A DNA stretch of 35,790 nt from assembly GCA_945878065.1 (NCBI GenBank), contig CAMDXA010000020.1:1-35790 (forward strand). Reading direction: 5' to 3'. The notes beneath the pieces are model-generated. The model made no database searches. It saw nothing but the letters and a program-made list of their open reading frames with translations, and was not told where the DNA came from. Positions 8,052 through 15,677 of this stretch are shown here, one piece after another (position 1 is the stretch's first letter; every line of letters starts with the position of its first letter). Made by a program: the position numbers and the translations under genes. Origin of the DNA: Bordetella parapertussis (GTDB taxonomy: Bacteria > Pseudomonadota > Gammaproteobacteria > Burkholderiales > Burkholderiaceae_C).

Positions 8052-8957
8052 ATGAACGCCAGAACCTGGGCCATTGTCAGCAGCGTGCTTGCGCTGCATT
8101 TGTTTGCTTTGTGGGCGCTGCATCAGGGCTTGCTCAGGCGCGTGGCCGACGTGGTTGTGCCTGTGATGCTGGTCAGCTCCACACCGCCGCCGCCAGAGGT
8201 GAAGCCACCCCCCCAACAGGAACCGCCGCCGCCTGAGGTGAAGCCTCCGCCCAAGCAAGAGCCACCACCGCCTGAGGTGAAGCCGCCACCCAAACAGGAG
8301 CCGCCGCCACCAGAGGTGAAACCACCGCCCAAGCAGGAACCGCCCCCCAAACCGGTGTCAACCCCAGTGCCGACGCCGCCTGTGGCCCCGCCGCAGACCG
8401 CGCCAGCTGCGCCAGAGGTGTTGGCCGCACCGAAAGCCGCCCCGGCTGCGCCAGCGGTGGTGACGACGCCCGCACCTGCCCCGCCACCGGCACCGGCACC
8501 GGCACCGGTTGTCGCTCCGCCTGCACCGCCAGCGGTGGCCGTGGCCCCGCCTGCGCCTGCGGCACCTACTGCTCCCCCCGCGCCTGCACCTGCACCTGCA
8601 CCAGCACCAGCACCAGCACCAGCACCAGCACCAGCACCAGCACCAGCACCCGCGCCAGCAGCGGCTAAAGTCGAGTTGCCTTCTTCCAAAGCGGATTACT
8701 TGCACAATCCCCCACCAGACTACCCGCGCATGAGTGTGCGCTTGGGCGAGCAAGGGCAGGTGGTGGTGAAGGTGTTGATTGGCACGGACGGTGTGCCGCA
8801 AAAAGTGGAATTGCACACCAGCAGCGGGTTTGCGCGGCTGGACAAGTCGGCCTTAGACGCCGCCATGCGATGGCGCTATGTGCCGGGCAAGCGTGGTGGC
8901 GTGGCCGAAGCCATGTGGTATCAGGTGCCGATCACCTTTAACTTGAAAAAAGAGTAA
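8052..8957 (+). CDS. tonB: TonB-type energy transducer with long proline-rich linker
   Basis: This protein of 301 residues has an N-terminal membrane anchor (about residues 5-22, SSVLALHLFALWALHQG) and a very long Pro/Glu/Lys and Pro/Ala linker (about 43-215). A TonB C-terminal domain follows (about 220-301) with YPRMSVRLGEQGQVVVKVLI, GVPQKVELHTSSGFARLD and AMRWRYVPGKRGG. TonB spans the periplasm and passes proton-motive energy from ExbB/ExbD to outer-membrane receptors. The linker contains four exact-length 13-residue repeats and then a long AP run. The start follows the previous stop (TGA 8048-8050) by one base with no clear Shine-Dalgarno site. exbB follows after 2 bases. Confidence 0.88.
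   Translation: MNARTWAIVSSVLALHLFALWALHQGLLRRVADVVVPVMLVSSTPPPPEVKPPPQQEPPPPEVKPPPKQEPPPPEVKPPPKQEPPPPEVKPPPKQEPPPKPVSTPVPTPPVAPPQTAPAAPEVLAAPKAAPAAPAVVTTPAPAPPPAPAPAPVVAPPAPPAVAVAPPAPAAPTAPPAPAPAPAPAPAPAPAPAPAPAPAPAPAAAKVELPSSKADYLHNPPPDYPRMSVRLGEQGQVVVKVLIGTDGVPQKVELHTSSGFARLDKSALDAAMRWRYVPGKRGGVAEAMWYQVPITFNLKKE
8184..8339 (+). repeat. Four tandem 39-bp repeats inside tonB
   Basis: Four in-frame 39-bp units encode PPPPEVKPPP(Q/K)QE. The first unit has Gln where the other three have Lys. Third-position differences between units show they are not recent perfect copies. Extended Pro/Glu-Lys stretches stiffen and lengthen the periplasm-spanning part of TonB. Confidence 0.9.
8582..8661 (+). 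repeat. Short-period repeat (6-bp unit) coding Ala-Pro run in tonB
   Basis: A run of hexamers of the type gcacca/gcacct encodes alternating Ala-Pro residues over about 80 bases. The central part is nearly perfect, with about eight units, so it could gain or lose units by slippage without changing frame. Confidence 0.85.
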
Positions 8958-8959
8958 CT

Positions 8960-9649
8960 ATGAATATTGACCATGGACTGATGAATGTATGGACAGAGGG
9001 CGACGCAATCATTCGCGCGGTGGCATTGCTGCTGTTGGCCATGTCGCTGGCATCGTGGATGGTGATTGTTGTCAAGACACTCAATCTGCTGTCGGCGCGC
9101 AAGCAAGCACAGCGCATTGAAGCGTTTTGGCGCAGCGCCAATATCAATGAGGGGATCAAGACCTTGGGCGACGAGGTGCACAACCCGTTTCGCGAAGTGG
9201 CCAGCAAGGGGCAGCAAGCCTTGGCACATTTAAAGACAGGCGCGGCTCAGACTGAACTGTCCAAGCAACTCGACACCAGCGACTGGGTGACCCGCGGTTT
9301 GCAAAACGCGATTGACGATGAGGTGGGCAAACTGCAGTCGGGGCTGGCCATTTTGGCCTCGGTGGGATCGACCTCGCCGTTCGTCGGTTTGTTTGGCACC
9401 GTATGGGGCATCTACCATGCCTTGATGCAAATTGGCATGGCCGGCCAAGCCACCATCGACAAAGTGGCGGGCCCGATTGGCGAGGCCTTGATCATGACCG
9501 CGCTGGGTTTGGCGGTGGCGATTCCGGCGGTGCTGGGCTACAACGCGTTGGTGCGTGCCAACAAATCCATCGTGGCCCGCATGAACCGCTTCGCCCACGA
9601 TTTGCATGCCTTGCTGATCACCGGTTCGCGTGTGAAAACAGGGGCTTAA
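8960..9649 (+). CDS. exbB: MotA/TolQ/ExbB proton channel family protein
   Basis: This protein of 229 residues has three membrane segments as in ExbB/TolQ: one near residues 15-37 (AIIRAVALLLLAMSLASWMV), one near 113-140 (ILASVGSTSPFVGLFGTVWG) and one near 160-182 (EALIMTALGLAVAIPAVLGY). GLFGTVWGIYHAL and the TALGLAVAIPA segment with its conserved threonine are family signatures. With ExbD it forms the proton channel that energises TonB. It lies between tonB and exbD with 2- and 3-base gaps, which favours ExbB over TolQ; no tolA, tolB or pal is nearby. Confidence 0.88.
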   Translation: MNIDHGLMNVWTEGDAIIRAVALLLLAMSLASWMVIVVKTLNLLSARKQAQRIEAFWRSANINEGIKTLGDEVHNPFREVASKGQQALAHLKTGAAQTELSKQLDTSDWVTRGLQNAIDDEVGKLQSGLAILASVGSTSPFVGLFGTVWGIYHALMQIGMAGQATIDKVAGPIGEALIMTALGLAVAIPAVLGYNALVRANKSIVARMNRFAHDLHALLITGSRVKTGA

Positions 9650-9652
9650 ACC

Positions 9653-10066
9653 ATGTCTTTTGGTACCCAAAACGATACCGATGAGGTGATGAACGAAATC
9701 AACATGACGCCGCTGGTGGATGTCATGTTGGTGTTGTTGATCGTTTTCATCATCACCATTCCGGTGATGAAACATTCGGTCAACATCGAGTTGCCGCGTG
9801 CCAGCAACCAACCGCAAGACGCCAAGCCGCAAACCATCCGCTTGACCGTGGATGCGCAAGGCAGTTATTTTTGGAACGACACCGCTGTGGACGACGCACA
9901 ACTGCAAACCCGCTTGGCCGAAGCCGCTGCCAAACAACCGCAGTCGCCCTTGCATATCAGCGGCGACCGCGCCGTGCGTTACGAGCGCGTGGCGCAAGCC
10001 ATGGCCGCGGCGCAACGCGCAGGCATCACACAAATCGGCTTCATCACAGACAACAATGTCCGCTGA
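9653..10066 (+). CDS. exbD: ExbD/TolR biopolymer transport protein
   Basis: This 137-residue protein begins with a short cytoplasmic stretch, then the family motif INMTPLVDVMLVLLIVFIIT (residues 14-33), which is the single membrane helix carrying the essential aspartate of the proton path. A periplasmic domain of about 95 residues follows, with HISGDRAVRYERVAQAMAAA as in ExbD. It is the last gene of the tonB-exbB-exbD operon. Length and motif positions are normal. Confidence 0.9.
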   Translation: MSFGTQNDTDEVMNEINMTPLVDVMLVLLIVFIITIPVMKHSVNIELPRASNQPQDAKPQTIRLTVDAQGSYFWNDTAVDDAQLQTRLAEAAAKQPQSPLHISGDRAVRYERVAQAMAAAQRAGITQIGFITDNNVR

Positions 10067-10096
10067 AGCGAACCACTGACCTTTTCAAGGCACACC

Positions 10097-10699
10097 ATGT
10101 CCAACCCCTCTGGTTTTAATTTCGATAATTTTTTACCGGGCTTTGATTTCTTGAAGCAATTCGCCCAGGCCAATCCGGCCGCCGCCATGCCTACCGGGGC
10201 GCAATGGGTCACGCCCACCTTGGACCCTGCCGAATTGGACAAACGCATTCAAGATTTGAAATCGGTGCAATTTTGGTTGGACCAAAACGCCAAAGCCTTG
10301 AGCGCCACCATTCAGGCGCTGGAAGTGCAGCGCATGACCTTGTCCACCTTGCAGAGCATGAATGTCGGCATGGCCGATCTGACGGCTGCCATGTCCGGCA
10401 AGCCCGCACAGCCACGCGCGTCTTCTGCTGAGACAAAAGCTGCGGCCGGTCAACCCACCGTCGACCCGATGCAATGGTGGGGCGCCATCGGCCAGCAGTT
10501 TCAAACCATTGCCTCACAGGCCGTGGCTGACATGCAAAAGCATGCCAACACCTTTGCCGCTGATAAGGCCGCGCCAGCCTCGGCAAGCCCGGCCCCGGCG
10601 ACCAAACCCCGCGCGGCCAGGCCCCGTAAAACTGCGCCGGCCAGCAACGCCCGCCCCGCCGCAAAACCGCGTGCCAAGCCCGGAAAAGCCAAGTCTTGA
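10097..10699 (+). CDS. phaM: PhaM-type polyhydroxyalkanoate granule regulatory protein
   Basis: This protein of 200 residues carries the PhaM-family core FDFLKQFAQANPAAAMPTG... and LDPAELDKRIQDLKSVQFWL (residues 50-69). A coiled-coil-like stretch follows (ALSATIQALEVQRMTLSTLQ), then DPMQWWGAIGQQFQTIASQA. The C-terminal 45 residues are a basic Ala/Pro/Lys/Arg tail resembling histone H1-like DNA-binding tails. In Cupriavidus, PhaM binds PHA synthase and DNA and links storage granules to the nucleoid; the same role is inferred here. No phaC, phaA or phaB is in the window. Its stop overlaps the start of the FIST gene. Confidence 0.8.
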   Translation: MSNPSGFNFDNFLPGFDFLKQFAQANPAAAMPTGAQWVTPTLDPAELDKRIQDLKSVQFWLDQNAKALSATIQALEVQRMTLSTLQSMNVGMADLTAAMSGKPAQPRASSAETKAAAGQPTVDPMQWWGAIGQQFQTIASQAVADMQKHANTFAADKAAPASASPAPATKPRAARPRKTAPASNARPAAKPRAKPGKAKS

Positions 10700-11952
10700 T
10701 GAATCTCTTTCCGAACGGCCATGCCACGCACCCGCATTGGCAGATGGCGGCTGACATGGTGCTGGCGCAATTGCGCGCTTGCATGAAGCAAGACGCATTT
10801 GCCGCACATCCTTCTTTGGGGTTGGTCTATATCACCGACCATTTCGCGGCTTATGCGCAAGAGTTGCTCGACCATTTGGCCGACGAATTGCCCGAGGTCC
10901 CGCAATGGAGCGGCACCGTCGGCGTGGGTATTTTTGGCAACAGCACAGAGTACATAGACACACCTGCATTGAGCGTGATGTTGTGCGATTTGCCTGCGTC
11001 AGCGTTCCGGGTGTTCAGTGGCAAAGCGCCGCTGGGGCAAGCCATGGTGCAAGGTTTTGAAGCGCACACGGCATTGGTCCATGCAGATTCACACACGCCA
11101 GAACTCAGCGAATTGATCGTGGACTTGGCCGACAGCACCGACAGTGGCGCGGTGTTTGGCGGCTTGGCGTCCAGCCGAGGTGACCTGGTGCAGTTTGCCC
11201 GCAGCCAGACCGACAGCCTGCCCAAGCGCGGCCAGGGTGTTTACAGCGGCGGGTTAAGCGGTGTGGCATTCAGCCCCAGCGTTGACATGCTGACACGGGT
11301 CACCCAAGGCTGTTTGCCGTTTGGCGAGATACACCACATCACTTCGGCCAAAGAGCATGTGGTGCTGACCTTGGACGACGCCCCGGCGCTCTATACCTTG
11401 ATGCAGGCCTTGCATGTGCCGATCGACAACCCGCGTTCAGCGGTAGACAAGGTGCGCGAAACACTGGTGGGCTTGTCCTTGCCCCACCAATCGGTGTTGC
11501 GCGCCACGGGGGGCTTGGATGATGCGGCCATGGTGAGGCACATCATTGGCTTGGACCCGGTGCGCCACGGTGTGGCTGTGGCGCATGCTGTCAGCGAAGG
11601 CATGCAACTGGTGTTTTGCAAGCGCGATGCCGCATCGGCCAAGGCCGATTTGCTGCGCATGGCCACCGAAATCCGCGAATCGCTGGAGCCGCAAGAAACG
11701 GAGCCCGAGGCTTGGGGGACTGCAGGCCAAGCGCCAGAAGTGTCACGCCAAGGACGCCGAATTGCGGGTGCAATTTACATCAGTTGCACCGCCAGAGGCG
11801 GGCCGCATTTCGGCGCACCGAATGCGGAATTGAACATCATCCGGCGTGCCTTGGGGGATGTGCCGCTGGTGGGTTTTCTCGCTGGCGGTGAAATCGCCAA
11901 CCAACAGGTGTACGGCTATACCGGGGTGTTGACCGTGTTCACAACGCCTTGA
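10699..11952 (+). CDS. FIST-domain sensory protein (FIST_N + FIST_C)
   Basis: This protein of 417 residues has the FIST_N pattern in its first half (GTVGVGIFGNSTEYIDTPALSVML; FGGLASSRGD; GVYSGGLSGVAFS). FIST_C follows in its second half (GGLDDAAMVRHIIGLDP; AIYISCTARGGPHFG; PLVGFLAGGEIA). FIST domains are small-ligand sensors, often linked to signal-transduction modules; here no kinase, GGDEF or receptor domain is attached. The ATG at 10699 shares its A with the phaM stop (TGATG), so translation is probably coupled to phaM. An in-frame TTG at 10696 is less likely. No membrane segment is evident. Confidence 0.82.
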   Translation: MNLFPNGHATHPHWQMAADMVLAQLRACMKQDAFAAHPSLGLVYITDHFAAYAQELLDHLADELPEVPQWSGTVGVGIFGNSTEYIDTPALSVMLCDLPASAFRVFSGKAPLGQAMVQGFEAHTALVHADSHTPELSELIVDLADSTDSGAVFGGLASSRGDLVQFARSQTDSLPKRGQGVYSGGLSGVAFSPSVDMLTRVTQGCLPFGEIHHITSAKEHVVLTLDDAPALYTLMQALHVPIDNPRSAVDKVRETLVGLSLPHQSVLRATGGLDDAAMVRHIIGLDPVRHGVAVAHAVSEGMQLVFCKRDAASAKADLLRMATEIRESLEPQETEPEAWGTAGQAPEVSRQGRRIAGAIYISCTARGGPHFGAPNAELNIIRRALGDVPLVGFLAGGEIANQQVYGYTGVLTVFTTP

Positions 11953-12031
11953 GGTGAGACGCCATCACGTGCTTGTACAGGCCGGACTGACCCGTGAATT
12001 TGGTCTGTGAATAGCTGTTTAAAAGCGGCAA
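11939..12031 (-). pseudogene. Possible C-terminal remnant of an unidentified gene
   Basis: On the minus strand a 30-residue frame (ending KHVMASHLKAL, stop TGA at 11939-11941) reads like a natural protein C-terminus. It includes YSQTKFTGQSGLYK, and it is cut by an in-frame TAA at 12032-12034. It overlaps the FIST stop by 14 bases in a convergent arrangement. A whole gene may once have stood here and lost its 5' part when the accessory DNA entered. I do not recognise the family, and the frame is short enough to be chance. Confidence 0.25.
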
Positions 12032-12125
12032 TTAGTGGTATTGATACAAAAAAATTAACCGTTAAAACGTACTATCTGCTTGATGGGTGCGGCATGAGGC
12101 TGTGCCACCAAATCAGGAGACTGGT

Positions 12126-12350
12126 ATGCAAGCCCCCTCTAACGGTACGAAGGATGTTCGGTGGCCCGCAACCCGCATCAAGGGAAAGCGACTGGTTCTG
12201 GCCAGCAGCATATGGCTGGCCGGTTTGCACAGCCTGTCGCTGGCCGCGCAAGAATTGGAGACACCGCGCGCTGTGCGTGACACGTTCAGCATCAGCAGCG
12301 GCTGCCGATTAACTGATGTTCATTCGTCACCATCAACAGCATTCGTTTGA
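12126..12350 (+). pseudogene. Signal-peptide-bearing gene fragment
   Basis: This short frame of 74 residues starts at an ATG with a good ribosome site (AGGAG at 12115-12119). The N-terminus has basic residues and then a hydrophobic core (RLVLASSIWLAGLHSLSLAAQ), typical of a signal peptide with cleavage near LAA-Q or AQ-E. After QELETPRAVRDTFSISSG the sequence loses protein character and stops, so it is probably the 5' end of a secreted-protein gene truncated near 12300. The identity of the full protein is unknown. The rest of the 505-base stretch 11953-12457 holds only this, the remnant at its left end and a possible tiny peptide; the stretch around 12041-12070 is AT-rich (TTAACCGTTAA near 12054). 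Confidence 0.45.
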
Positions 12351-12436
12351 CCTTCCGGGGTTGTACGCTACTTGCTCAATGGCTTGGCGTTCTAATCGTG
12401 GCTGCCATTGCGTTCTTTCTACTGAAGGACAAGTGA
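12347..12436 (+). CDS. Possible 29-residue membrane peptide or gene remnant
   Basis: A frame from a TTG at 12347 to TGA at 12434-12436 encodes a peptide with one hydrophobic stretch (LLAQWLGVLIVAAIAFFLL) ending LKDK. There is no good ribosome site and no ATG. It may be the 3' end of a membrane protein gene or chance. It lies 21 bases before the cassette ORF. Confidence 0.2.
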   Translation: MTFRGCTLLAQWLGVLIVAAIAFFLLKDK

Positions 12437-12457
12437 TTTACCTATACGGGAGAACCT

Positions 12458-12898
12458 ATGCGCACGCTAAGAGAAATTGCAGTTGAAATTTTTGCAGATT
12501 GGACTGTCATCAATAACGCAGGTGCCCTAGAAGCCCTGGAATGCATGAGAAAAATGGGCGTAGTGACTGAAAGATTTGGAGCAGACCCGAATGGCTATGC
12601 CGTAGTCGGCGCCTTCCTTAGCAATTCCAGCGGTTGGCGTGGATCCGTTGCAAGGCGAATCAAGAAAGAATTGAGGCAAATGTGCGGCCAACCGAGACCG
12701 TACTTTCAGAAATACTTTCGCTCACAGGCGGACTCTAGCGTGACGCGCAAGCATGAAGAAATGCCAAGCTACGCGCTGCAACTGCTCTACTCCCGTGAAC
12801 AACAAGGTGAAAACGTGAGTCTTAGTCGAGAAGCGTTGCCAGAAGACTTTCCCTCAGTTCGCGCAGTGGGCATCTACGACCTCCGAGATCGCGAGTGA
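12458..12898 (+). CDS. Hypothetical protein, probable integron-cassette gene
   Basis: This protein of 146 residues begins MRTLREIAVEIFADW and ends VGIYDLRDRE, preceded by a GGGAGA ribosome site (about 12449-12454). It has no signal peptide or membrane segment. The middle is rich in basic residues and aromatic residues (VARRIKKELRQMCGQPRPYF). I do not recognise the family; it may be nucleic-acid-associated, but that is only suggested by composition. Codon use (AGA, CTA, ATA present) differs from neighbouring core genes. The stop is followed after one base by an attC-like element, the usual layout of an integron gene cassette: a single ORF with its recombination site close to the stop. Confidence 0.6.
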   Translation: MRTLREIAVEIFADWTVINNAGALEALECMRKMGVVTERFGADPNGYAVVGAFLSNSSGWRGSVARRIKKELRQMCGQPRPYFQKYFRSQADSSVTRKHEEMPSYALQLLYSREQQGENVSLSREALPEDFPSVRAVGIYDLRDRE

Positions 12899-12899
12899 C

Positions 12900-12962
12900 T
12901 TCTAACCCTACGCTCAAGGAGGACTGCGCAAAAGCGCGAAGCCCCTTGGCTCCAAGTTAGGC
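12900..12962 (+). other. attC-like integron cassette recombination site
   Basis: The element starts with R''-like TTCTAAC (12900-12906) and ends with the R' core GTTAGGC (12956-12962). Between them lie complementary arms CAAGG (12915-12919) and CCTTG (12944-12948). At the tip is the hairpin GCGC-AAAA-GCGC (12926-12937). The left half (GCTCAAGGAGGACTG) and right half (AGCCCCTTGGC) resemble, from memory, the halves of Vibrio-type attC repeats. At about 63 bp it is at the short end of the attC range. No integrase gene is in the window, so this would be an integrase-less cassette remnant (CALIN-type). Confidence 0.62.
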
Positions 12963-12998
12963 ATAGAACGTACTTCGAAATCAAATACGCAGAAAAAC

Positions 12999-13301
12999 AT
13001 GAAGCTCGCTACTACCGCCAAGTTGCCAAAGAAAACCTCGGCTAAGGTCAACGACCCAGACAATCCCGCATGGAATGAGGACATGCTGGGTGCGCCGGTG
13101 ATTAAGCGTGGTCGTGGGCCACAGACCGCCCCGACAAAAATCCTGACCTCTGTTCGCTTGGGCGCGGACATTTCGGAGAACATCATCGAGCCTAATGACA
13201 AGGTGGAATACAAACTTGCCGATATGGTGGCGGCGATGACTACAAAAAATCGCCATGATGAAATGTCAATTGGTAAGCCTGTGGGTCAAGAGGAGCTTTG
13301 A
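12999..13301 (+). CDS. Chimeric antitoxin: BrnA/DUF4415 N-terminal part fused to MazE C-terminal part
   Basis: This protein of 100 residues consists of two recognisable halves. Residues 18-57 (DPDNPAWNEDMLGAPVIKRG, then TKILTSVRLGADI) match the BrnA/DUF4415 antitoxin family up to its ribbon-helix-helix strand. The family's usual FKATGKGWQTR-type helices are missing. From about residue 68 the sequence (EYKLADMVAAMTTKNRHDEM, then SIGKPVGQEEL) matches the toxin-wrapping C-terminus of MazE. So the DNA-binding N-terminus of MazE and the C-terminus of BrnA have been lost and the remainder joined in frame. The stop overlaps the next start (TGATG) as in a normal mazEF operon. Whether the protein is stable or functional is unknown. 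The ribosome site before 12999 is weak. Confidence 0.65.
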   Translation: MKLATTAKLPKKTSAKVNDPDNPAWNEDMLGAPVIKRGRGPQTAPTKILTSVRLGADISENIIEPNDKVEYKLADMVAAMTTKNRHDEMSIGKPVGQEEL

Positions 13302-13522
13302 TGACGAACCGTCGCACTTACGTGCCCGAGGCCGGTGACATGTTTGGTTGCAATATGACCGACAAGCCTTTGCTTGAGTCACTCCACGAGCCGGCCATTG
13401 CCGAAGTTGGGGCAGCCTGGGAGCTTGAGATTGAGCGCCGCTTGGCCGAATATGATCGCGGCGAAACTAACTGCATCGACCCCAACGAAGTTTTCGCCAA
13501 GGCGCGAAGTATGGCCCGGTGA
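13301..13522 (+). CDS. Chimera: MazF start joined to an addiction-module antitoxin
   Basis: This 73-residue protein starts at an ATG with GAGGAG at 13290-13295. Residues 1-14 (MTNRRTYVPEAGDM) match the N-terminus of MazF, whose family reads YVPxxGDxxW. The MazF body is absent. From about residue 22 the sequence (KPLLESLHEPAIAEVGAAW, then EIERRLAEYDRGE and IDPNEVFAKARSMAR) matches the 'putative addiction module component' antitoxin family (TIGR02574-like), lacking only its first segment. The MazF toxin activity must be lost. The antitoxin-like part could still bind a ParE/RelE-type toxin, but no such toxin gene is adjacent. Confidence 0.6.
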   Translation: MTNRRTYVPEAGDMFGCNMTDKPLLESLHEPAIAEVGAAWELEIERRLAEYDRGETNCIDPNEVFAKARSMAR

Positions 13523-13594
13523 TCAAGCCAAGTTAGAAACAAAACATTCAGGCTGGCTAGATTAATTTCATTGAATCTGAACAGGACTGCGATC

Positions 13595-14978
<1,384 letters not shown>

Positions 14979-15016
14979 TTACGTGCCCGGGTAAGCCGTT
15001 TTGAGAGCAGATGCAC

Positions 15017-15045
15017 TGGACAAACCATATTCTTTACATTAATAT
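15017..15045 (+). promoter_or_regulatory. Promoter of vapBC
   Basis: A -35 element TGGACA (15017-15022) and a -10 element TAATAT (15040-15045) are separated by 17 bases, a near-consensus sigma-70 arrangement. Transcription would start near 15052, inside the palindrome that follows. Confidence 0.6.
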
Positions 15046-15048
15046 TTG

Positions 15049-15071
15049 CTTTACTTTTTGAAAAAGTAAAG
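15049..15071. promoter_or_regulatory. Perfect palindrome, probable VapB/VapBC operator
   Basis: CTTTACTTTTT (15049-15059), a central G, and AAAAAGTAAAG (15061-15071) form a perfect 11-bp inverted repeat. It overlaps the predicted transcription start and reaches into the AAAGGA ribosome site (15068-15073) of vapB. Autoregulation by the antitoxin-toxin complex at such a palindrome is usual for vapBC operons. CTTTAC also occurs at 15032-15037, 17 bases upstream of the left arm, and might be a second half-site. Confidence 0.65.
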
Positions 15072-15081
15072 GATTTCATAT

Positions 15082-15306
15082 ATGTCAAGCAATGCAGTTG
15101 TTTCCAGCAAAGGGCAGGTCACCTTGCCAGTCGCCATGCGCAATCAGCTTGGCATTGAGCCGGGCTCGCATATTCAATTTGAAGTGCGGGGCAAAGAAAT
15201 AGTGATCACGCCTTTACTGCCGATGAGCGCTTATTACGGCATCCTCAAGGGGTATGACTTGGGCGACATCGAGCCGCCCAAGGACCCTGACAAGGACTAC
15301 GAATGA
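15082..15306 (+). CDS. vapB: AbrB/SpoVT-type antitoxin VapB
   Basis: This protein of 74 residues has the swapped-hairpin DNA-binding fold: AVVSSKGQVTLPVAMRNQLG (residues 5-24), then GSHIQFEVRGKEIVITPL. The tail ILKGYDLGDIEPPKDPDK is the toxin-binding part and is acidic and proline-rich. It should neutralise the following PIN-domain toxin and repress the operon at the palindrome just upstream. ATG at 15082 has AAAGGA at 15068-15073. The stop overlaps the toxin start (ATGA). Confidence 0.88.
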   Translation: MSSNAVVSSKGQVTLPVAMRNQLGIEPGSHIQFEVRGKEIVITPLLPMSAYYGILKGYDLGDIEPPKDPDKDYE

Positions 15307-15677
15307 ACATAGTTGATGCATCCGGTTGGATAGAGTTTTTTTTAGCCGGAGCCAATGGTCCCAAATTCAAACCGGTCATTGAAAACACCAGTGAGTTGTT
15401 GGTTTCCAGTGTCAATATGTATGAAGTGCACCGGGTGTTGTCGCGCAAACTGCCGGTTGAATTGCGCGACATGTGTTTGGAGGTGATGCGACGCGCCCCG
15501 GTGATTGAACTCAACGACGAACGCGCCATTGCCGCGTCTGAGTTATCGCTGAAACACGGCTTGGCCATGGCGGATGCCGCCATGTATGCCATCGCTTTAG
15601 AGCACAAAGCTGTTTTGTGGACACAAGACGCAGACTATCAAGGCTTAAAGGGCGTGAAGTATTTTCCTAAGGCCTGA
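15303..15677 (+). CDS. vapC: PIN-domain ribonuclease toxin VapC
   Basis: This protein of 124 residues carries the full PIN-domain acidic set: Asp5 ([11 protein letters not shown]), Glu41 (NMYEV), Asp91 ([10 protein letters not shown]) and Asp109 or Asp111 (TQDADYQG). These bind the metal ion for RNA cleavage, so the toxin appears intact. Known VapC proteins cut initiator tRNA, other tRNAs or rRNA. The start overlaps the vapB stop by 4 bases. Its 3' end overlaps the convergent queA stop region by 11 bases (15667-15677). Confidence 0.9.
   Translation: MNIVDASGWIEFFLAGANGPKFKPVIENTSELLVSSVNMYEVHRVLSRKLPVELRDMCLEVMRRAPVIELNDERAIAASELSLKHGLAMADAAMYAIALEHKAVLWTQDADYQGLKGVKYFPKA

Noticed and set aside
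8582..8661. Short regular repeats that might suggest a CRISPR or satellite
   Set aside because: Units are 6 bp, in frame and without spacers; they code the Ala-Pro run of TonB.
8123..8689. Minus-strand open frame of 188 residues, Gly/Ala-rich, opposite tonB
   Set aside because: It is the antisense shadow of the Pro/Ala repeats in tonB; its composition mirrors the repeat and it has no independent domain or ribosome site.
12316..12486. A 56-residue frame starting MFIRHHQQHS ahead of the cassette ORF
   Set aside because: No ribosome site, overlaps the start of the better-supported ORF at 12458 and shows no protein-like features.
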